64,000 bases of DNA from Euglena gracilis (lineage: Eukaryota; Euglenida; Euglenophyceae; Euglenales), in contig CP154956.1 of the NCBI GenBank assembly GCA_039621445.1, positions 91,917,934 through 91,981,933 of the forward strand, given 5' to 3'. The notes beneath the pieces are model-generated. The model was not told the origin of the DNA and ran no database searches. It worked only from the letters and a program-made list of their open reading frames with translations. Numbering within the stretch: the stretch's first letter is position 1; each line of letters begins with the position of its first letter. The position numbers and the translations under genes were made by a program. Positions 1-10,273 of this stretch are shown piece by piece.

Positions 1-29
1 CTGTCCTGCCCCTGCCACTGGGCATCTGT

Positions 30-491
30 TTGTGGAATCGGCCGCCCTGGCCTTGGTATTGTTGGCCACCCTGGCTCTTTGGTTCTTTGCTCCATGGCCT
101 TGCTGTTATGGCCGGCATGGCCCAGCTTGCTGTTGTGGCCTCCATGGCCCTTCTTGAACAAGGTATTGCTGTCGCTGGGATGTGGGCCTCCATGGCCCTT
201 GCCGTTGTGGCATGACAGCTGCCTTGGCTTTGGTGTCCGTCGGGGCTTTTACTTTCACCACCGCCTGCCAAAGTTTGTGGCTGTCACTGGGTGGGTTTTC
301 AGAAACTCTTTCTTGGGGAGAGGGACAGCCTCGGATCGCCAGGTTTGCACCGCGCCGTCAGGTCGTCCAGCTGTGGCTGCAGGCATTTTGTGTTGTTCAG
401 CGACGCTCTCCTTCGTGTTGGAAACTGCATTTTTCATTGAAGTCTTGAATATGTCAACAAGATTTGATTTGGTATTCTCCACAGGTGTCAC
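30..491 (-). pseudogene. Fragment of DIRS-type ORF1 (Gag-like), Gly/His-rich
   Basis: Read on the minus strand this gives short frames rich in Gly, His, Asn and Pro with GHGG-like repeats (about 30-215), preceded by a more ordinary segment (255-491). The same arrangement and similar nucleotide sequence recur at 2300-2770 and at 13500-13955 plus 15047-15310. At 2300-2770 it is the ORF1 of the DIRS-like element next door, so this is probably a truncated copy of that ORF. The function is inferred only from position: the first ORF of DIRS elements is Gag-like. No zinc knuckle was seen. The frame is broken several times, and the fragment may extend beyond the window start. Confidence 0.45.
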
Positions 492-580
492 CTTCCGGAT
501 AAATAGATTGACTCAACTCTTTGAAAGTAAATAAGGTTCTTGAATTGAATTTACATTCTTCTGGGATTTTGAAGGGAAAA

Positions 581-780
581 TTAAGAACCAACTCCGACGA
601 CAAAAAGGCACTAAGCGCAGTCTCCTAACCAAGCGCACCGAAACGACACCTCGGGCTCCGCACTTTGCCATTGTGATGCCATGCCATGCTCGCCGGCGGT
701 TTGTTGTGTGATTGTTCGCTGCGCTGGGTTAGGAGGTCCCGCTCAGTGCCTTTTTTCGCCGGAGTTGGCTGATACTTAAC
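581..780. repeat. Left terminal inverted repeat region of the DIRS-like element
   Basis: The sequence around 591-640 (TTAAGAACCAACTCCGACGA, then AAAAAGGCACTAAG) is inverted at about 717-779, giving a long imperfect hairpin. The reverse complement of 780-640 matches the plus strand at 11876-12080, including the blocks CTCCTAACCCAGCGCAGCGA, GCAATCACAC, CCGCCGGCGAGCA and GTGCGGAGCCCGAGGTGTC. A second plus-strand copy lies at 12113-12250. Inverted ends with extra internal copies are what DIRS-group retrotransposons carry. The exact ends are uncertain. Confidence 0.6.
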
Positions 781-1036
781 TTGCCCTTCGACACCCAGAA
801 GAAAGGAGCAGAGTTCACGAACGAAGAAGAACCGAGACAAGAAGTCAATATCAATTCAATATCCAGAAAAACACGACCCAGACGGATATCCATTGGGAAG
901 TCAGTTAGCAAATTTCAATTTCGACTTCGATGAGCAATGCAGTGGAGAAGAAATTTGAATCAGATGACCACGGACTTCCTGGAGCAGCGGCCGCAGCAGC
1001 TGGAGACCTTGGAGATGCGGTCATCAGTTGGGGCCA
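780..1036 (+). pseudogene. DIRS ORF1 N-terminal part, cut by the inversion
   Basis: A plus-strand reading about 85 codons long begins inside or next to the left terminal repeat. It contains an acidic Phe/Asp stretch (near 910-945) and an alanine run (near 985-1005), with one frameshift around 955. It stops making sense at about 1036. The next in-frame continuation is found on the minus strand starting at about 2770 (residues GNVANRG), which is what a simple inversion with breakpoints near 1037 and 2770 would produce. The role is inferred as Gag-like from its position upstream of the reverse transcriptase. No domain was recognised. Confidence 0.4.
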
Positions 1037-1520
1037 CCAGTAAAATGTCGTCCAGGTAAATAAATACCTGGATGCTCCTTTTCCTCCACAGCTTTTCGAA
1101 TGTCTTCATTACTGACATGAAAACTTGGGTCATTACATTCAGGCCGAAACAGCCTTCCTGGAATTCCCAGGTGTGCCCCCCCCCAACCTGATCTTAGAAA
1201 TGGCCTTAAGGCCTGGCTCACTGGGATGTGGAAGTAAGCACCTTTAAGGTCTATTTTTGCTGCCAAGTGGTCTTTTTTCAACACTGAAAAAATGTGCTGG
1301 ATGTGATCCAGCTGAAAGGTTTCACTTGGAACCTTTGATATAATTCACTGCGATCGCTTATGAATCTCCGCTGCTTTTGAAATCAGATACCAGGGAATCA
1401 GGTGCTGGGTGGTGGAATCCCTCACCTTCTTTACGAATCCAGATTTTTCGAAATCCAGCAGTATTTTTTCTGCTTGGAGTAGGTTCAAATTTGCTCTGAT
1501 AGTTGGGTGGGTGGACAATT
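1037..1520 (-). pseudogene. Reverse transcriptase N-terminal half (fingers and palm, YLDD), inverted
   Basis: On the minus strand from about 1510 to 1037 the reading gives, in order, a fingers segment with a D-P-x-L-I-P-W-Y-like stretch, then LAAKIDLKGAYFHIPVS (about 1226-1275), which is the first catalytic-Asp motif of retrotransposon reverse transcriptases. Around 1037-1065 comes YLDDILLVAP, the catalytic YxDD box, reached by a one-base frameshift. The copy has at least two frameshifts and one stop (near 1345). The reading ends at a GGCCCCA junction. The matching thumb region is on the plus strand from 2770. It copies element RNA into DNA in an intact element. Confidence 0.75.
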
Positions 1521-1606
1521 TTGGTGGTTAAATGACATCCCTGATGAGTTGACATGTTGTTGGGGGGGGGGGCATTTTTTGTCCGCCATTTCAAGCTTTT
1601 TGGCAA

Positions 1607-2770
1607 CCTTTGATGGAAGAGGGTGTCTCACCATTTTTCCTCCATGGAATTTATTTCCTGGATAAGAATGATTTTAGGAGGGCTGGGCTGGTGGTGACGG
1701 ACATTTTACGCTTTTTAGCAACCTTTGATGGACGGGGGTGTCTCCCTTTATTTCCCCGATTGAATTTGTTTCCTGGATAAGATGATTGTGTGCGGGCTGG
1801 GCTGGGGGTGATGGACATTGCACCCCAAGGTCCCCAAGGGCTTTGGCTCTTGGAAAAAGAATTTTTTTCTGGGGGGATGTGCATGCACTCTCTCCCTCTC
1901 ACATCTCACATCTCTGGAGGATCTTGTTGTTGGAAGACATATCATAGGGCTTAGTGCCCCTGTTTGGCCTATCTGGTCTTCTCCAAGTTGATGAAAGTTG
2001 GTTGACATGCCATAGGGGGGCCACTGTGGCCCCCCCCCTTGATTGAATGATCGGGAATTGAGAAATAATTGTTGGAGGGGTTCCTGCCCCTCCCTCCATA
2101 AGGGCCACTGTGGGTCCCTTGTCCTCCTGAGGCTGGGTCATTAAAAGGGCCACTTGGTGGCCACTGTGGGTCCACCCTGCTGGTTGGGGATGATCTCCTT
2201 TAGCTTCTTGGTGGCCACTGTGGGTGCACTCTGCTGGCCTCCGAGGCCTCCATTTGTAAATCTTTTTCCATAATCCATCTGTTGGTCTTCCAGGCCTTGA
2301 GTTCTTCTTGGCCTCCAATCCCATTGGAAATCTGGGGGGGCTGCTTGTGGCCCCCCTTGTCCCCTTGAGAGGGGCTGCTGTGATAGATGAATCGGGGGGT
2401 GGGGGTTGGAAAGACCTTTTCTTCCCCTTCCTGAGGGGATTTGCTTGTAAAACTGGCCCCCATGGCCCCTATGGTGTTGACCTCCTTGGCCTTGATTCCA
2501 TCTCCCCATCCTCTGGCCAATTTGTGTCGAGGCGACTAGGCGCCGATGGGGCAGATGCCCTTGATGTGTGGGCTTTGAAAGTCCAATTGTGAAGCATTTT
2601 GGGCCCCCATGGCCCATTCTTTTGCCGTCCAATGGCTGGGCCTGGCTTGTGTCTTCTGGGCCTTCTGGCCAGTGGTCCAAGGACCGTGGCCGTCACTGAG
2701 GGGAGGGGTTGTGCTGTGAATTTTTTGGGGTGGGGGTCTTGGTGGGAAGAACGGCCACGGTTTGCCACGT
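1607..2770 (-). pseudogene. DIRS ORF1 (Gag-like) body, inverted
   Basis: Overlapping minus-strand frames (2783-2469, 2680-2141, 2520-2200, 2324-1899) together cover the stretch between the ORF1 start and the reverse transcriptase. The product would be basic and very rich in Gly, Pro, Gln, His and Arg, with repeated GHGG, GGP and HSGHQ motifs. No recognised domain was seen. Low-complexity basic proteins in this position are usual for DIRS ORF1. Several frameshifts are needed to read through. Related fragments lie at 30-491 and 12500-15310. Confidence 0.45.
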
Positions 2771-2957
2771 TGCCCCAGCACAAAACATCTTACAAAATCA
2801 CCTGAACACAGTGGTCAGTGATTTATTCAAATCAGGATTCAAAATCAATGTAAAAAAGTCCACCCTGCAGCCCACCCAAATCGTAAACCATCTTGGATTT
2901 CAACTAAACTTCCAAGAGGGAAAATTACAGGTGCCCCACAGAAAACATAAACAGTAA
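2771..2957 (+). pseudogene. Reverse transcriptase thumb/connection segment
   Basis: The frame gives VAPAQNILQNHLN, then GFKINVKKSTLQPTQ and HLGFQLN, the standard block that follows YxDD in DIRS and Ty3-type reverse transcriptases (G-x-x-I-N-x-K-K-S, then L-G-F). Its N-terminal side abuts the inversion breakpoint. The preceding palm domain is on the opposite strand at 1037-1520. The frame ends with a stop at 2955 in a poly-A-rich stretch. Confidence 0.75.
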
Positions 2958-3033
2958 AGAAGGATCTGGGAAAAATGGTGAAAAAAGATTACATGTCAAA
3001 AAGGCAACTGGCTGCCATTTTTGGCCAGAACAG

Positions 3034-3777
3034 ATGCAATCTAATGGCCAGGCCCTTTCTAAGGGCCTTTACGGATGCCCTGGAAAATTTTTTGTGGAAA
3101 ATTCCACAGCCCCCTGGGACTCAAAACAGCCCATTTCTCAAAGAATAAAGGACCAATTGAGAGAAATAAATTTCTACTGGACACATGGAGGGCATACCCT
3201 TCCCCCAAAGTGCAACCAGAGAGTTGCACTCATTCAGCAGCACCCATGCCTGGGGGGGCTGGACATTCGAACAGGAAAAATTGTGCAAGAATTTCGGAGA
3301 GAAAACTCCATTGTGCACATAAATTTCAAGGAATTATGTGCAGCAATAAGCACAGTTCAAAGCTTCAGCCAGCCAGGAGAAACTGTATCCCTGTCAGTGG
3401 ACAATCAAGTAAGTTACTATTACTTAACAAGGGGGGGGGGCAGAAAAGGCCCCTTCAGTTACATGCTAAGACCCTTTTTCAACTGGTGCATGGAACACAA
3501 CATAAACCTACAATAACCTACAAGTAAAGTGGGTTCCTTCAAAGGAATGCCTTGCAGACCCCATAAGCAGATGGGAAATGGACAGGGGTAATTATTCCCT
3601 GGACCCCCAACTTTTTCGATTGCTGAGGCAGCAGTTCCAAAATTATATAAACCTGAAAACAGACCTTTTTGCCTCACCAGGAAACAAAAAACTGCCACAA
3701 TGCATACAGTGCTATGCTATTGATCCCTGGCTTTGGAGGCCTGAGGTTCCATGCCATGTTGGCACTTTATAAAAGGC
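3034..3777 (+). pseudogene. RNase H-like domain of the DIRS element
   Basis: From about 3305 the reading gives VHINFKELCAAI, then a VSLSVDNQ block with the catalytic-type Asp, then a Gly-Gly loop and FNWCMEHNINL. After a frameshift at about 3512-3527, where a 10-bp direct repeat occurs, it continues KWVPSKECLADPISRW. It then shows TDLFASPGNKKLP, the C-terminal block typical of DIRS RNase H. The domain would degrade the RNA strand of the RNA-DNA hybrid. The order (thumb, RNase H, recombinase) is conserved in the DIRS group. The poly-G run at 3431-3440 lies inside the domain and may hold an indel. Confidence 0.75.
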
Positions 3778-4252
3778 TTTGGAACCAAAATTTGGAGAAA
3801 TATGGTGCGTTCTGGGATCCCCTCCCAATCCTCCTGGGGCTGGCACAGTCCCCCGTGTCCTCTGATATATGTACATTGCGTACAAATATCATTTTCTGTT
3901 CACGAATCCTCTGTTTATACAGAAGTTCTGATTTGGCACAGGTCCAAAGAACCACCAGTGTGTTGGGGGAGGGCGGCCTACCTCAAAATTAAACGTAATG
4001 GTCAAAACCTCCACAAGTGGGAGCGAGTTTTCTCCATTCCCCTGTGCCCCCAAATCAGTCCCTTTGATTTAATGATGGCTTATGTGGCAGCAACACGTTT
4101 CTTTATGAAATCTGGGGGCCGTCTTTTAATTGCGTTAAAACCCCCCTACAAAGCCATTAAGGCAGACACCAACGCTTCTATCACAAAAGAATTTTTGACC
4201 AAACAGGGGGTCCCCCAGGTTTGGAGACCCTACTCCACCGGAGGGGCAGGGG
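3778..4252 (+). pseudogene. Tyrosine recombinase, N-terminal and central part
   Basis: This lies downstream of the RNase H domain. The frame carries FSIPLCPQISPFDLMMAY and KPPYKAIKADTNASITKEFL, a spacing and composition typical of DIRS/Ngaro tyrosine recombinases just before the catalytic HxxR box. The box itself reads Y-S-T-G (4231-4242) instead of H-x-x-R, so two catalytic positions are lost. The reading is cut at 4252 by the LTR element and resumes at 11581. In an intact element this enzyme integrates the circular DNA copy, replacing integrase. Confidence 0.65.
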
Positions 4253-5548
4253 TGTTAACGCGGGACGCCCACCCCGTGTCCGCCCCCCCGAGGGGGAACC
4301 CGGGATGGGCCTCCGGCGGCGTAGGATCTTTATTCCCAACCTCAGTTTCAGGGATCCAACACAAACTCGAATCCCTTCGGGCTCCATGCATACCCCCCCT
4401 TGCATATCCCCAAACATACCTGGGTCACTTCTGGGTAAAACCAGGGTGGGCTCAGGTCCCTGAATCTTACCCAGCCCCATTGTCAGGTCCAGGGGGGGGA
4501 AAGAACCCCCCGCCATCTGGACTCCTTCCCAACCCCACACCATTCCTCCCAGATGAAACATTTCCAGCCTGTTTCTGGATAAATCCAAGGTCTGTGTTGG
4601 AAAAACAAAACCCAAACAAACAGGCAAAACAACCTGACTTCGCAACCAACAAAACAAAAGCGACGAAGGTTCACGGGTGACCGTTCAGCCAATGAATGTT
4701 ACCGCAGTTTCCACTTCTGACAATGTCTTTGATCGAATTGCTTGACTTCTTTCAATGATGTTTCATAATCCAAGAATCTTGACAACTTGCATCTTTGAGA
4801 AACTTGGGAAACTGGGAAACCCACTGTGGAAAGTGGAACATGAAAAACAAATGTGCAGAACGCGGGCAACTCAATGAGACTATGCGCCATACCAACCCTC
4901 ACCTCCCAATACTACCCCCTGCCCTTTTCACACTTATGCATGTGCTGGCTGGGTTATTGGAAGGTTACTGATTAGGCATGGCCACAGATTAGGATAGGAG
5001 CCTATGCCAAGGCACTCCCTACCTTTGGCGTCATTCCCTCCTCTCTTCCTGCGCCCTGTCCCCCAGGTGCCACACTCTGGAAAATGACTCTGGCCATCAT
5101 TCCGTATGTGAGAACCCAACTTTCATCCTGGAAGAAAAATCCAAAGTGCAAAGATGTTTCTCCCCCATCATTCCAGGTCACAGGCCAGTTTAACCAACCA
5201 CAGGGTCACACACTGGCTCGCACAAGCTTGCAAACAAACGGTCATTCACCTTTCGGGAGGCGCAGGGGCTATGTGCGGTCATAGCGACTCCTCGCACACA
5301 CTCCCCCCCCTTTTTAGCGCTCAGACAGACCTTGAATCCCCCCCCTGTGGGGATGCCAAGAGGCACATTTCTTCCGCCTCGGCAGGAGGCACCCAAGGAC
5401 CTGCCCCCCCCCCCAAACCTCAGGAGGGGCGGGACAATTTATCCTCACTCTTCACATTGTTCGCGGGATGAGCGGACCCACCACGGGAAGCCTCATCCCC
5501 CCTTCAGCGGAGTGGGTGTTCTTCCCAGGTTTCCCGGACCCCCCCACA
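4253..5548 (-). repeat. Long terminal repeat (3' LTR on the minus strand)
   Basis: This is a direct copy of 10273-11576. Positions 4680-5500 are nearly identical to 10707-11530. The first 400 bases and the poly-C runs differ more (for example 4280-4300 and 4500-4530). It has TG..CA ends. It contains no coding motif I recognise. Confidence 0.75.
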
Positions 5549-5560
5549 CCCCCCTACTCA
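5549..5560 (-). other. Polypurine-tract-like site
   Basis: On the minus strand the bases immediately before the 3' LTR read TGAGTAGGGGGG and then TGTGGG of the LTR. A G-rich purine run in exactly this place is where plus-strand DNA synthesis starts in LTR elements. Poly-G is common in this genome, so position is the main evidence. Confidence 0.4.
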
Positions 5561-7723
5561 AAAAGTTTCTCCCAGAAACTTCTACACTCAACCGACCGTA
5601 GGGAGGCGGGGTCCGGAAACCTGCCTCACTCCACCCAAAAAAATCTGATGTCGGCCCGAAGCACCGACACCTTCACGTGGACTCTTCCGGGACGCCTCTC
5701 CCCCCCGGGAGGTCTTGACGGACCTCCTCGCAGAAAGGGCCCCACATTTTCAAGATGTCTCCCCCGCTAGGAAGCTAGGAAGGCACCGTTCTCAACGAGT
5801 TCCCCCCCCCGTGGGGAGGGCTCAACATGCAAGCGGCCTCCCCCGCTGGGAAAGCCTGATCATTCGAGGACCCGCCCCCCGGGAAGGTTCGCCGGATGCC
5901 TCCCTCCGGGAAGGCTATCACATTGACCACACCATTCTGGTCACAGGGAGGGGTTTTCACAGGTGAACCCGAAACCTGCCGTTAGGGTTTTCACCCACAG
6001 CCCTGCTTCCCGCATGGTTCTCCCCCCCCCATCGTCCTCCGGGGGTTCTGAATCCGTTGGCCACTGGGTCAGGCAGGGGGTGCTCTCGGGACCCCCTCCC
6101 CCAGGACCGTTTCTATATTCCTAGCGTGCTGCAGTTCTGAATCCGAGTCTCCACCGAATTTGGGCACATCACAGATCCCAACTCCGGAAAAACTGCAAAA
6201 CTGAAAGACTGGGGGGGTCGCACCCTTTTCACTCCGGCCTGCTTCAGCAGGCCCCTTGTGCGGGTAGGGACTATCTATTGACCAACCCCAGGCTTGGCAC
6301 CCTTTGAAGTCTGGCCCTCGCCTTTTCTGCAACCTGAGCTCTGCAGGGTCCCCTCTTCCAGGGGAATAAGGACTCCATGTTTGAACCGAACTTCAAATCA
6401 AACTTTTCCACGTCACCCAACACAGGATCCCCAACTGGGCACAACATGCAATCCAACTGGGAAGAGCTGCAGAACCAACCACACAAGAATGCCCTATCGA
6501 AAATCTTCGACGCCCACCCCAGGTCCATGGCTGCACGCCAACCTTGCTGCAGGATGGGTGAACTCCCTCCCCAGAGGTTCACAACCACAAAATGCTGTTT
6601 CTCGGGCTGCACCACCTGGGGTTGTCAAGGTCAAAACGCCCCCCCCCCCCCCCCAGGTGGGCCCTTTCCTCGGTTGGTGTCCCCCCCCCCGGGAGGACTG
6701 ACCAGTGGACGACACCCCCCCCCTGGGAGGTCTCCCTGAAAACAGTTGCCTCCCCCCCCCAGAGGCCCCTTTCATCGGTTGGTGTTCCCCCCCGCTGGGA
6801 GGGCTGACCACCGGAAGACACCCCCCCCCACTGGGAGGTCTCCTTGAAAACAGTTGCCTCCCCCCAGAGGCCCCTTTCATCGGTTGGTGTTCCCCCCTGC
6901 TGGGAGGACTCACCAAAAAGGGGCTTCCCCGCTGGGAAGACTTCATGCAAGCCGAGTGTCTCTCCCCCTGGAGGACTCAACACACACTGGATGCTACCCC
7001 CGCTGGGAGAGCTTTCTTCACCTTTCACAGATTTTTCGCATGGACAAAGCAAACACAATGATGGACAACACCTCTCAAATCCTCACCTGGAGTCGAGGCT
7101 GCACAACACTTGCCCACACAGGGCTGCGACCCCCCTACTCAGGCCTTTGCAGGGGGGACACCCCCCTCCGGTGCTGGCCTTTTCCCTTTTGGGCGAGTAC
7201 ACAATCCTGCCCTCTCATTTTGACAATCACCTTCCTTGATGCACTCTGATCTCCCTGGCAGCTGAACTGGGCTGTTGAGGGATCCCGAAACGTGGCAAAC
7301 CCCAAACACATGGAACTTTTTGCAAAAGTCCCAAGGGACGTGCCCAAAATTGGCTGGGCGTGGGGGGTTCTGGCTCCCACACCAGCGATTTTCAGCCTTG
7401 TGCGAAAATCTTCACCCTCCCCATCAAACACGGCACTCAGAGTCACTGATGGCAAAAAAAATCAACCCTCCTCCCCCATCCCACGGGAACTCCTGGGCAC
7501 CCAACGGTGGCGGGGGAGGATGTGCCATCAGCAAATCCCCTTGCGGAACCCCCATGATCTGGAAATGGGGAATCAACACTGCTGTCCCAGCGTCTGCTAC
7601 ATGCGTGACACATTCAATGCCCAACTCTGCCCAAAACCTGTCCCACCCAGGGGAATCTTGTGGGTTTCCCGACCCCCGGGTGGGCATGCTGGGCTGGGCT
7701 ATCAAATTCGCGGTGGGTTTGGG
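5561..7723. other. Internal region of the LTR element without recognisable genes
   Basis: This is GC-rich, with many poly-C runs and short frames in all phases. Minus-strand frames at 7424-7705 and 7135-7455 are open for 90-105 codons, but I recognise no protease, integrase or polymerase motif in them. The section 6655-6915 is a minisatellite. Either this region is non-coding filler of a large non-autonomous element, or its genes are decayed beyond recognition. Confidence 0.5.
6655..6915. repeat. GC-rich minisatellite, unit about 104 bp
   Basis: TCGGTTGGTGT recurs at about 6670, 6775 and 6880. Each is followed by a poly-C run, CTGGGAGG-type words, GAAAACAGTTGCCTCC and CCCCTTTCATC, giving about two and a half units. 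Within each unit the word (C)TGGGAGG is itself repeated. Confidence 0.7.
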
Positions 7724-10273
7724 CTAAGCTGAAACCAATGGAATGGGGGGCTGGGATTCGGCCTCAACCCCCACTAAATCCTCCCCCCTCCCTGCTGCCT
7801 TCAACCCGATTCCTATCACAGGAAATCGTCCTTTCACGGCAGGACATTCCCTGGATGGAAAATTGAAATTCTGCTGGCTGCCCCACTGGAGTAGGTCTTG
7901 AACTGTCGGTTCTGGCCGAGCAGTCGGTTCTGACTGGGCTGGCCCCTTTGCAGCTTGCTGGGGCTGAGTTGGCAAGGGCTGGGCTGCCCCCTGCCCACTC
8001 GTCCCGTGACATATGCCTTGTGAACTCGCAGAAGGGGTGGCTGGGGAAAAAAAACCAGGTGGACTGTGACTCGGAAGTTGCTCACCCAATTCCATCAGAG
8101 AATGCATGCGATCCGAACAAGACCGCAACATTTCAGACCACGCCAACCTCTTTTTCCTGCAATTTTCAGCCTCCGCACGAAATCTTTCCACCCTTTCAGA
8201 AGCCAGACGCATTCTGTTGGCCCAGCCAGCAGGACTGACGTCTGTGACTCTGCCACTGGGTGACATGCCAACCCCTGCCGACATGACAAACACTGCCTGA
8301 AATTGCAACTCGGATTCTGGCTCCACGACTGGACTTGAAGGTTGTTCACTGGCTGACCGCACTGACTCTGGAGCAACTGATTGGGGAGAGGTCGGACCAT
8401 GATTATTTGGACATGCACTTCCCAGTTGAAATTGCTTCTCTGAAACTGGCCCACGGACCCTCCCCAACTCTGCCAATCCCAGACCACTTTCACCAAAACA
8501 ATGCTGGCTGGTCGGCTGAGCTGTCTTTTGTGTAACTGACTGGAGCTGGTCTAGCTTGTCGACAGTCGGCTGTGGCTGAGCTGAGCTGTCGATCACTGAC
8601 TGCTGCTGGGCTGGCACCACGACAATTGGCCGGTGCCGGGTTGGCAATTCCATGATGGGCTGGGTAGGCAATTGCATCATGGGCTGGGTTAGCCCCATGA
8701 TGGGTTGGGTTGGCTCTTGCATCATGGGCTGGGCTGGCTCCATGATGGGCTGGGCTGGCTCTCGCATCAAGGTCTGGGTTGGCTCCATGATGGGCTGGGC
8801 TGGCTCTTGCATCATGGGCTGGGCTGGCTGCATGATGTGCTGGGCTGGCTCGGCTGGCTCCTGCATCATGGGCTGGGCTGGCTCTTGCATCATTGACTGG
8901 GCTGGCCCGTGCATGATGGGCTGGGCCCGCCCGTGCGTAATTGGCTGGGGCACTGCAATTTCTGGGCTCTTCTGACCCAAAAACTGCTGGCTGGTTGACT
9001 GGGCCGGCTCCTGCATGATGGGCTGGGCTGGCCCGTGCATGATGGGCTGGGCTGGCCCGTACATGATTGGCTGGGACACTGCAATTTCTGGGCTCCTCTG
9101 ACCCAAAAACTGCTGGCCAATTGACTGGGTCGGCCCCTGCATGATGGGCTGGGCTGGCCCGTGCGTAATTGGCTGGGGCACTGCAATTTCTGGGCTTCTC
9201 TGACCCAAAAACTGCTGGCCGGTTGACTGGGCTGGTCCTGCGTTTGGCTGGTGCTGGGCTGGCCCCTGCAGAATTGGCTGGGGCTGGGCTGACTCCTGCG
9301 CATCTGGCTGAGCTCTCCCTGCTGCAGCTGGCTGGAGTTGGGCTGGCCCCCCGACTGCTGGCTGGGGCTGGGCTGCCCCCCCGACTGCTGGCTGTGGCTG
9401 GGCTGGCGCTGCGTTTGGCTGGTGCTGGGCTGGCCCCCCGACTGCTGGCTGGGGCTGGGCTGGCTCTGCGTTTGCCAATGCAATTTCCAATTGAAATTGC
9501 AAACGGGCTTCAACTCCCAAACTGTCATGGGCAAAAACTTGTTGACTAATTCCTGCTGGCTGTGGCTGGCACTGAGCTGGCGTTGGGCTGGGCTGTGCAG
9601 TTCCAATCATAAATTGCGACTCAGCCCCCCTAATTTCCAGACCCCCTGGGACTGAAAATTGTTGAACACCAGCATCACACCTTGCCACTTCGTCATCTTG
9701 CTTGCTGGGCTTCTGGTCCCGTCGGTATTCCTCGTTCAATTGATAATGTTTCGGTCCGCTGCCAATTGAACTTGTGGCCTCCGGGCCAGGGCCTCGGTCC
9801 TCGAGGCCCTCTCGCAGCACCTGAGGTATAGACGCCTGCAAAAAACTGGAATTATTTTCAGATAGGTTGGGAGGCAACAGAAAACTTTCATGGTCACCCA
9901 GATTGTTGTAATCAGCAAAAAACACCTGGGGTTCCGTCTGGAAACCCCCTTGGATCTCCCTGAATTGCAATGTCGGCGACATTACAAACCAACACCACCC
10001 GGCTGCTGCCTTCAAACCAATGATGACAATCATCACCAAAAAAATCCAACCCATCACCGCAACCAGTTCCATAACTGTTGGTGTCTGAAAATTTGCCTCT
10101 GCGAAACTCAGGGCAAAATAACTTACACAGACAAACTGATTCACTGACAATCCAACCAAAAAACTGACTGCAGCCTTCGCCCCTCTGATTACCATGTTTA
10201 CGCTGGGAAACATGGATTTTGAAATTGCTGAAAAACACAAAACAGCAACCGCAGCACAAACCTCTGCGACCAT
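7724..10273 (-). CDS. Long ORF in the LTR element: membrane segments plus Gln/Pro/Ala repeats; function unknown
   Basis: This is the longest complex ORF in the window. It is open to 10408 (894 codons), but the first 45 codons lie in the LTR. The methionine at 10273 sits exactly at the LTR boundary and is my preferred start (849 residues). The product begins with two or three hydrophobic segments (residues about 3-17, 33-57 and 67-98 counted from that start). A 100-residue acidic linker follows. Then come about 330 residues of degenerate A-Q-P-x-P and M-x-x-P-A-Q-P-I repeats, a basic helical segment rich in Arg/Glu (near 8230-8110), and a Pro/Gln/Ala-rich tail. It could be a captured host gene or a highly diverged Gag. 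No nucleocapsid Cys-His box or protease motif is visible. Confidence 0.6.
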   Translation of the reverse strand: MVAEVCAAVAVLCFSAISKSMFPSVNMVIRGAKAAVSFLVGLSVNQFVCVSYFALSFAEANFQTPTVMELVAVMGWIFLVMIVIIGLKAAAGWCWFVMSPTLQFREIQGGFQTEPQVFFADYNNLGDHESFLLPPNLSENNSSFLQASIPQVLREGLEDRGPGPEATSSIGSGPKHYQLNEEYRRDQKPSKQDDEVARCDAGVQQFSVPGGLEIRGAESQFMIGTAQPSPTPAQCQPQPAGISQQVFAHDSLGVEARLQFQLEIALANAEPAQPQPAVGGPAQHQPNAAPAQPQPAVGGAAQPQPAVGGPAQLQPAAAGRAQPDAQESAQPQPILQGPAQHQPNAGPAQSTGQQFLGQRSPEIAVPQPITHGPAQPIMQGPTQSIGQQFLGQRSPEIAVSQPIMYGPAQPIMHGPAQPIMQEPAQSTSQQFLGQKSPEIAVPQPITHGRAQPIMHGPAQSMMQEPAQPMMQEPAEPAQHIMQPAQPMMQEPAQPIMEPTQTLMREPAQPIMEPAQPMMQEPTQPIMGLTQPMMQLPTQPIMELPTRHRPIVVVPAQQQSVIDSSAQPQPTVDKLDQLQSVTQKTAQPTSQHCFGESGLGLAELGRVRGPVSEKQFQLGSACPNNHGPTSPQSVAPESVRSASEQPSSPVVEPESELQFQAVFVMSAGVGMSPSGRVTDVSPAGWANRMRLASERVERFRAEAENCRKKRLAWSEMLRSCSDRMHSLMELGEQLPSHSPPGFFSPATPSASSQGICHGTSGQGAAQPLPTQPQQAAKGPAQSEPTARPEPTVQDLLQWGSQQNFNFPSRECPAVKGRFPVIGIGLKAAGRGEDLVGVEAESQPPIPLVSA
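8640..9480 (-). repeat. In-frame tandem repeats inside the long ORF
   Basis: Units of 24-33 bases read TGGGCTGGCTC plus GCATCATGGGC on the plus strand and encode variations of M-x-E-P-A-Q-P-I. Between 8940 and 9240 a longer unit of roughly 100-120 bases, carrying the text LGQ-SPEIAV, repeats three times. From 9240 to 9480 the unit becomes AQPQPAVGG. Frame is preserved throughout, which argues for selection on the protein. Confidence 0.7.
10261..10272 (-). other. Primer-binding-site-like sequence next to the 5' LTR
   Basis: Directly after the LTR end on the minus strand the sequence reads TGGTCGCAGAGG. Nine of twelve positions match TGGTATCAGAGC, the widespread binding site for the 3' end of initiator methionine tRNA. 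It overlaps the start of the long ORF. The tRNA of this organism is not known, so this is suggestive only. Confidence 0.4.

Noticed and set aside
4181-4657. Minus-strand 158-codon frame repeated at 10198-10434
   Set aside because: It lies in the LTRs and differs by frameshifts between the two copies. Best explained as LTR sequence.
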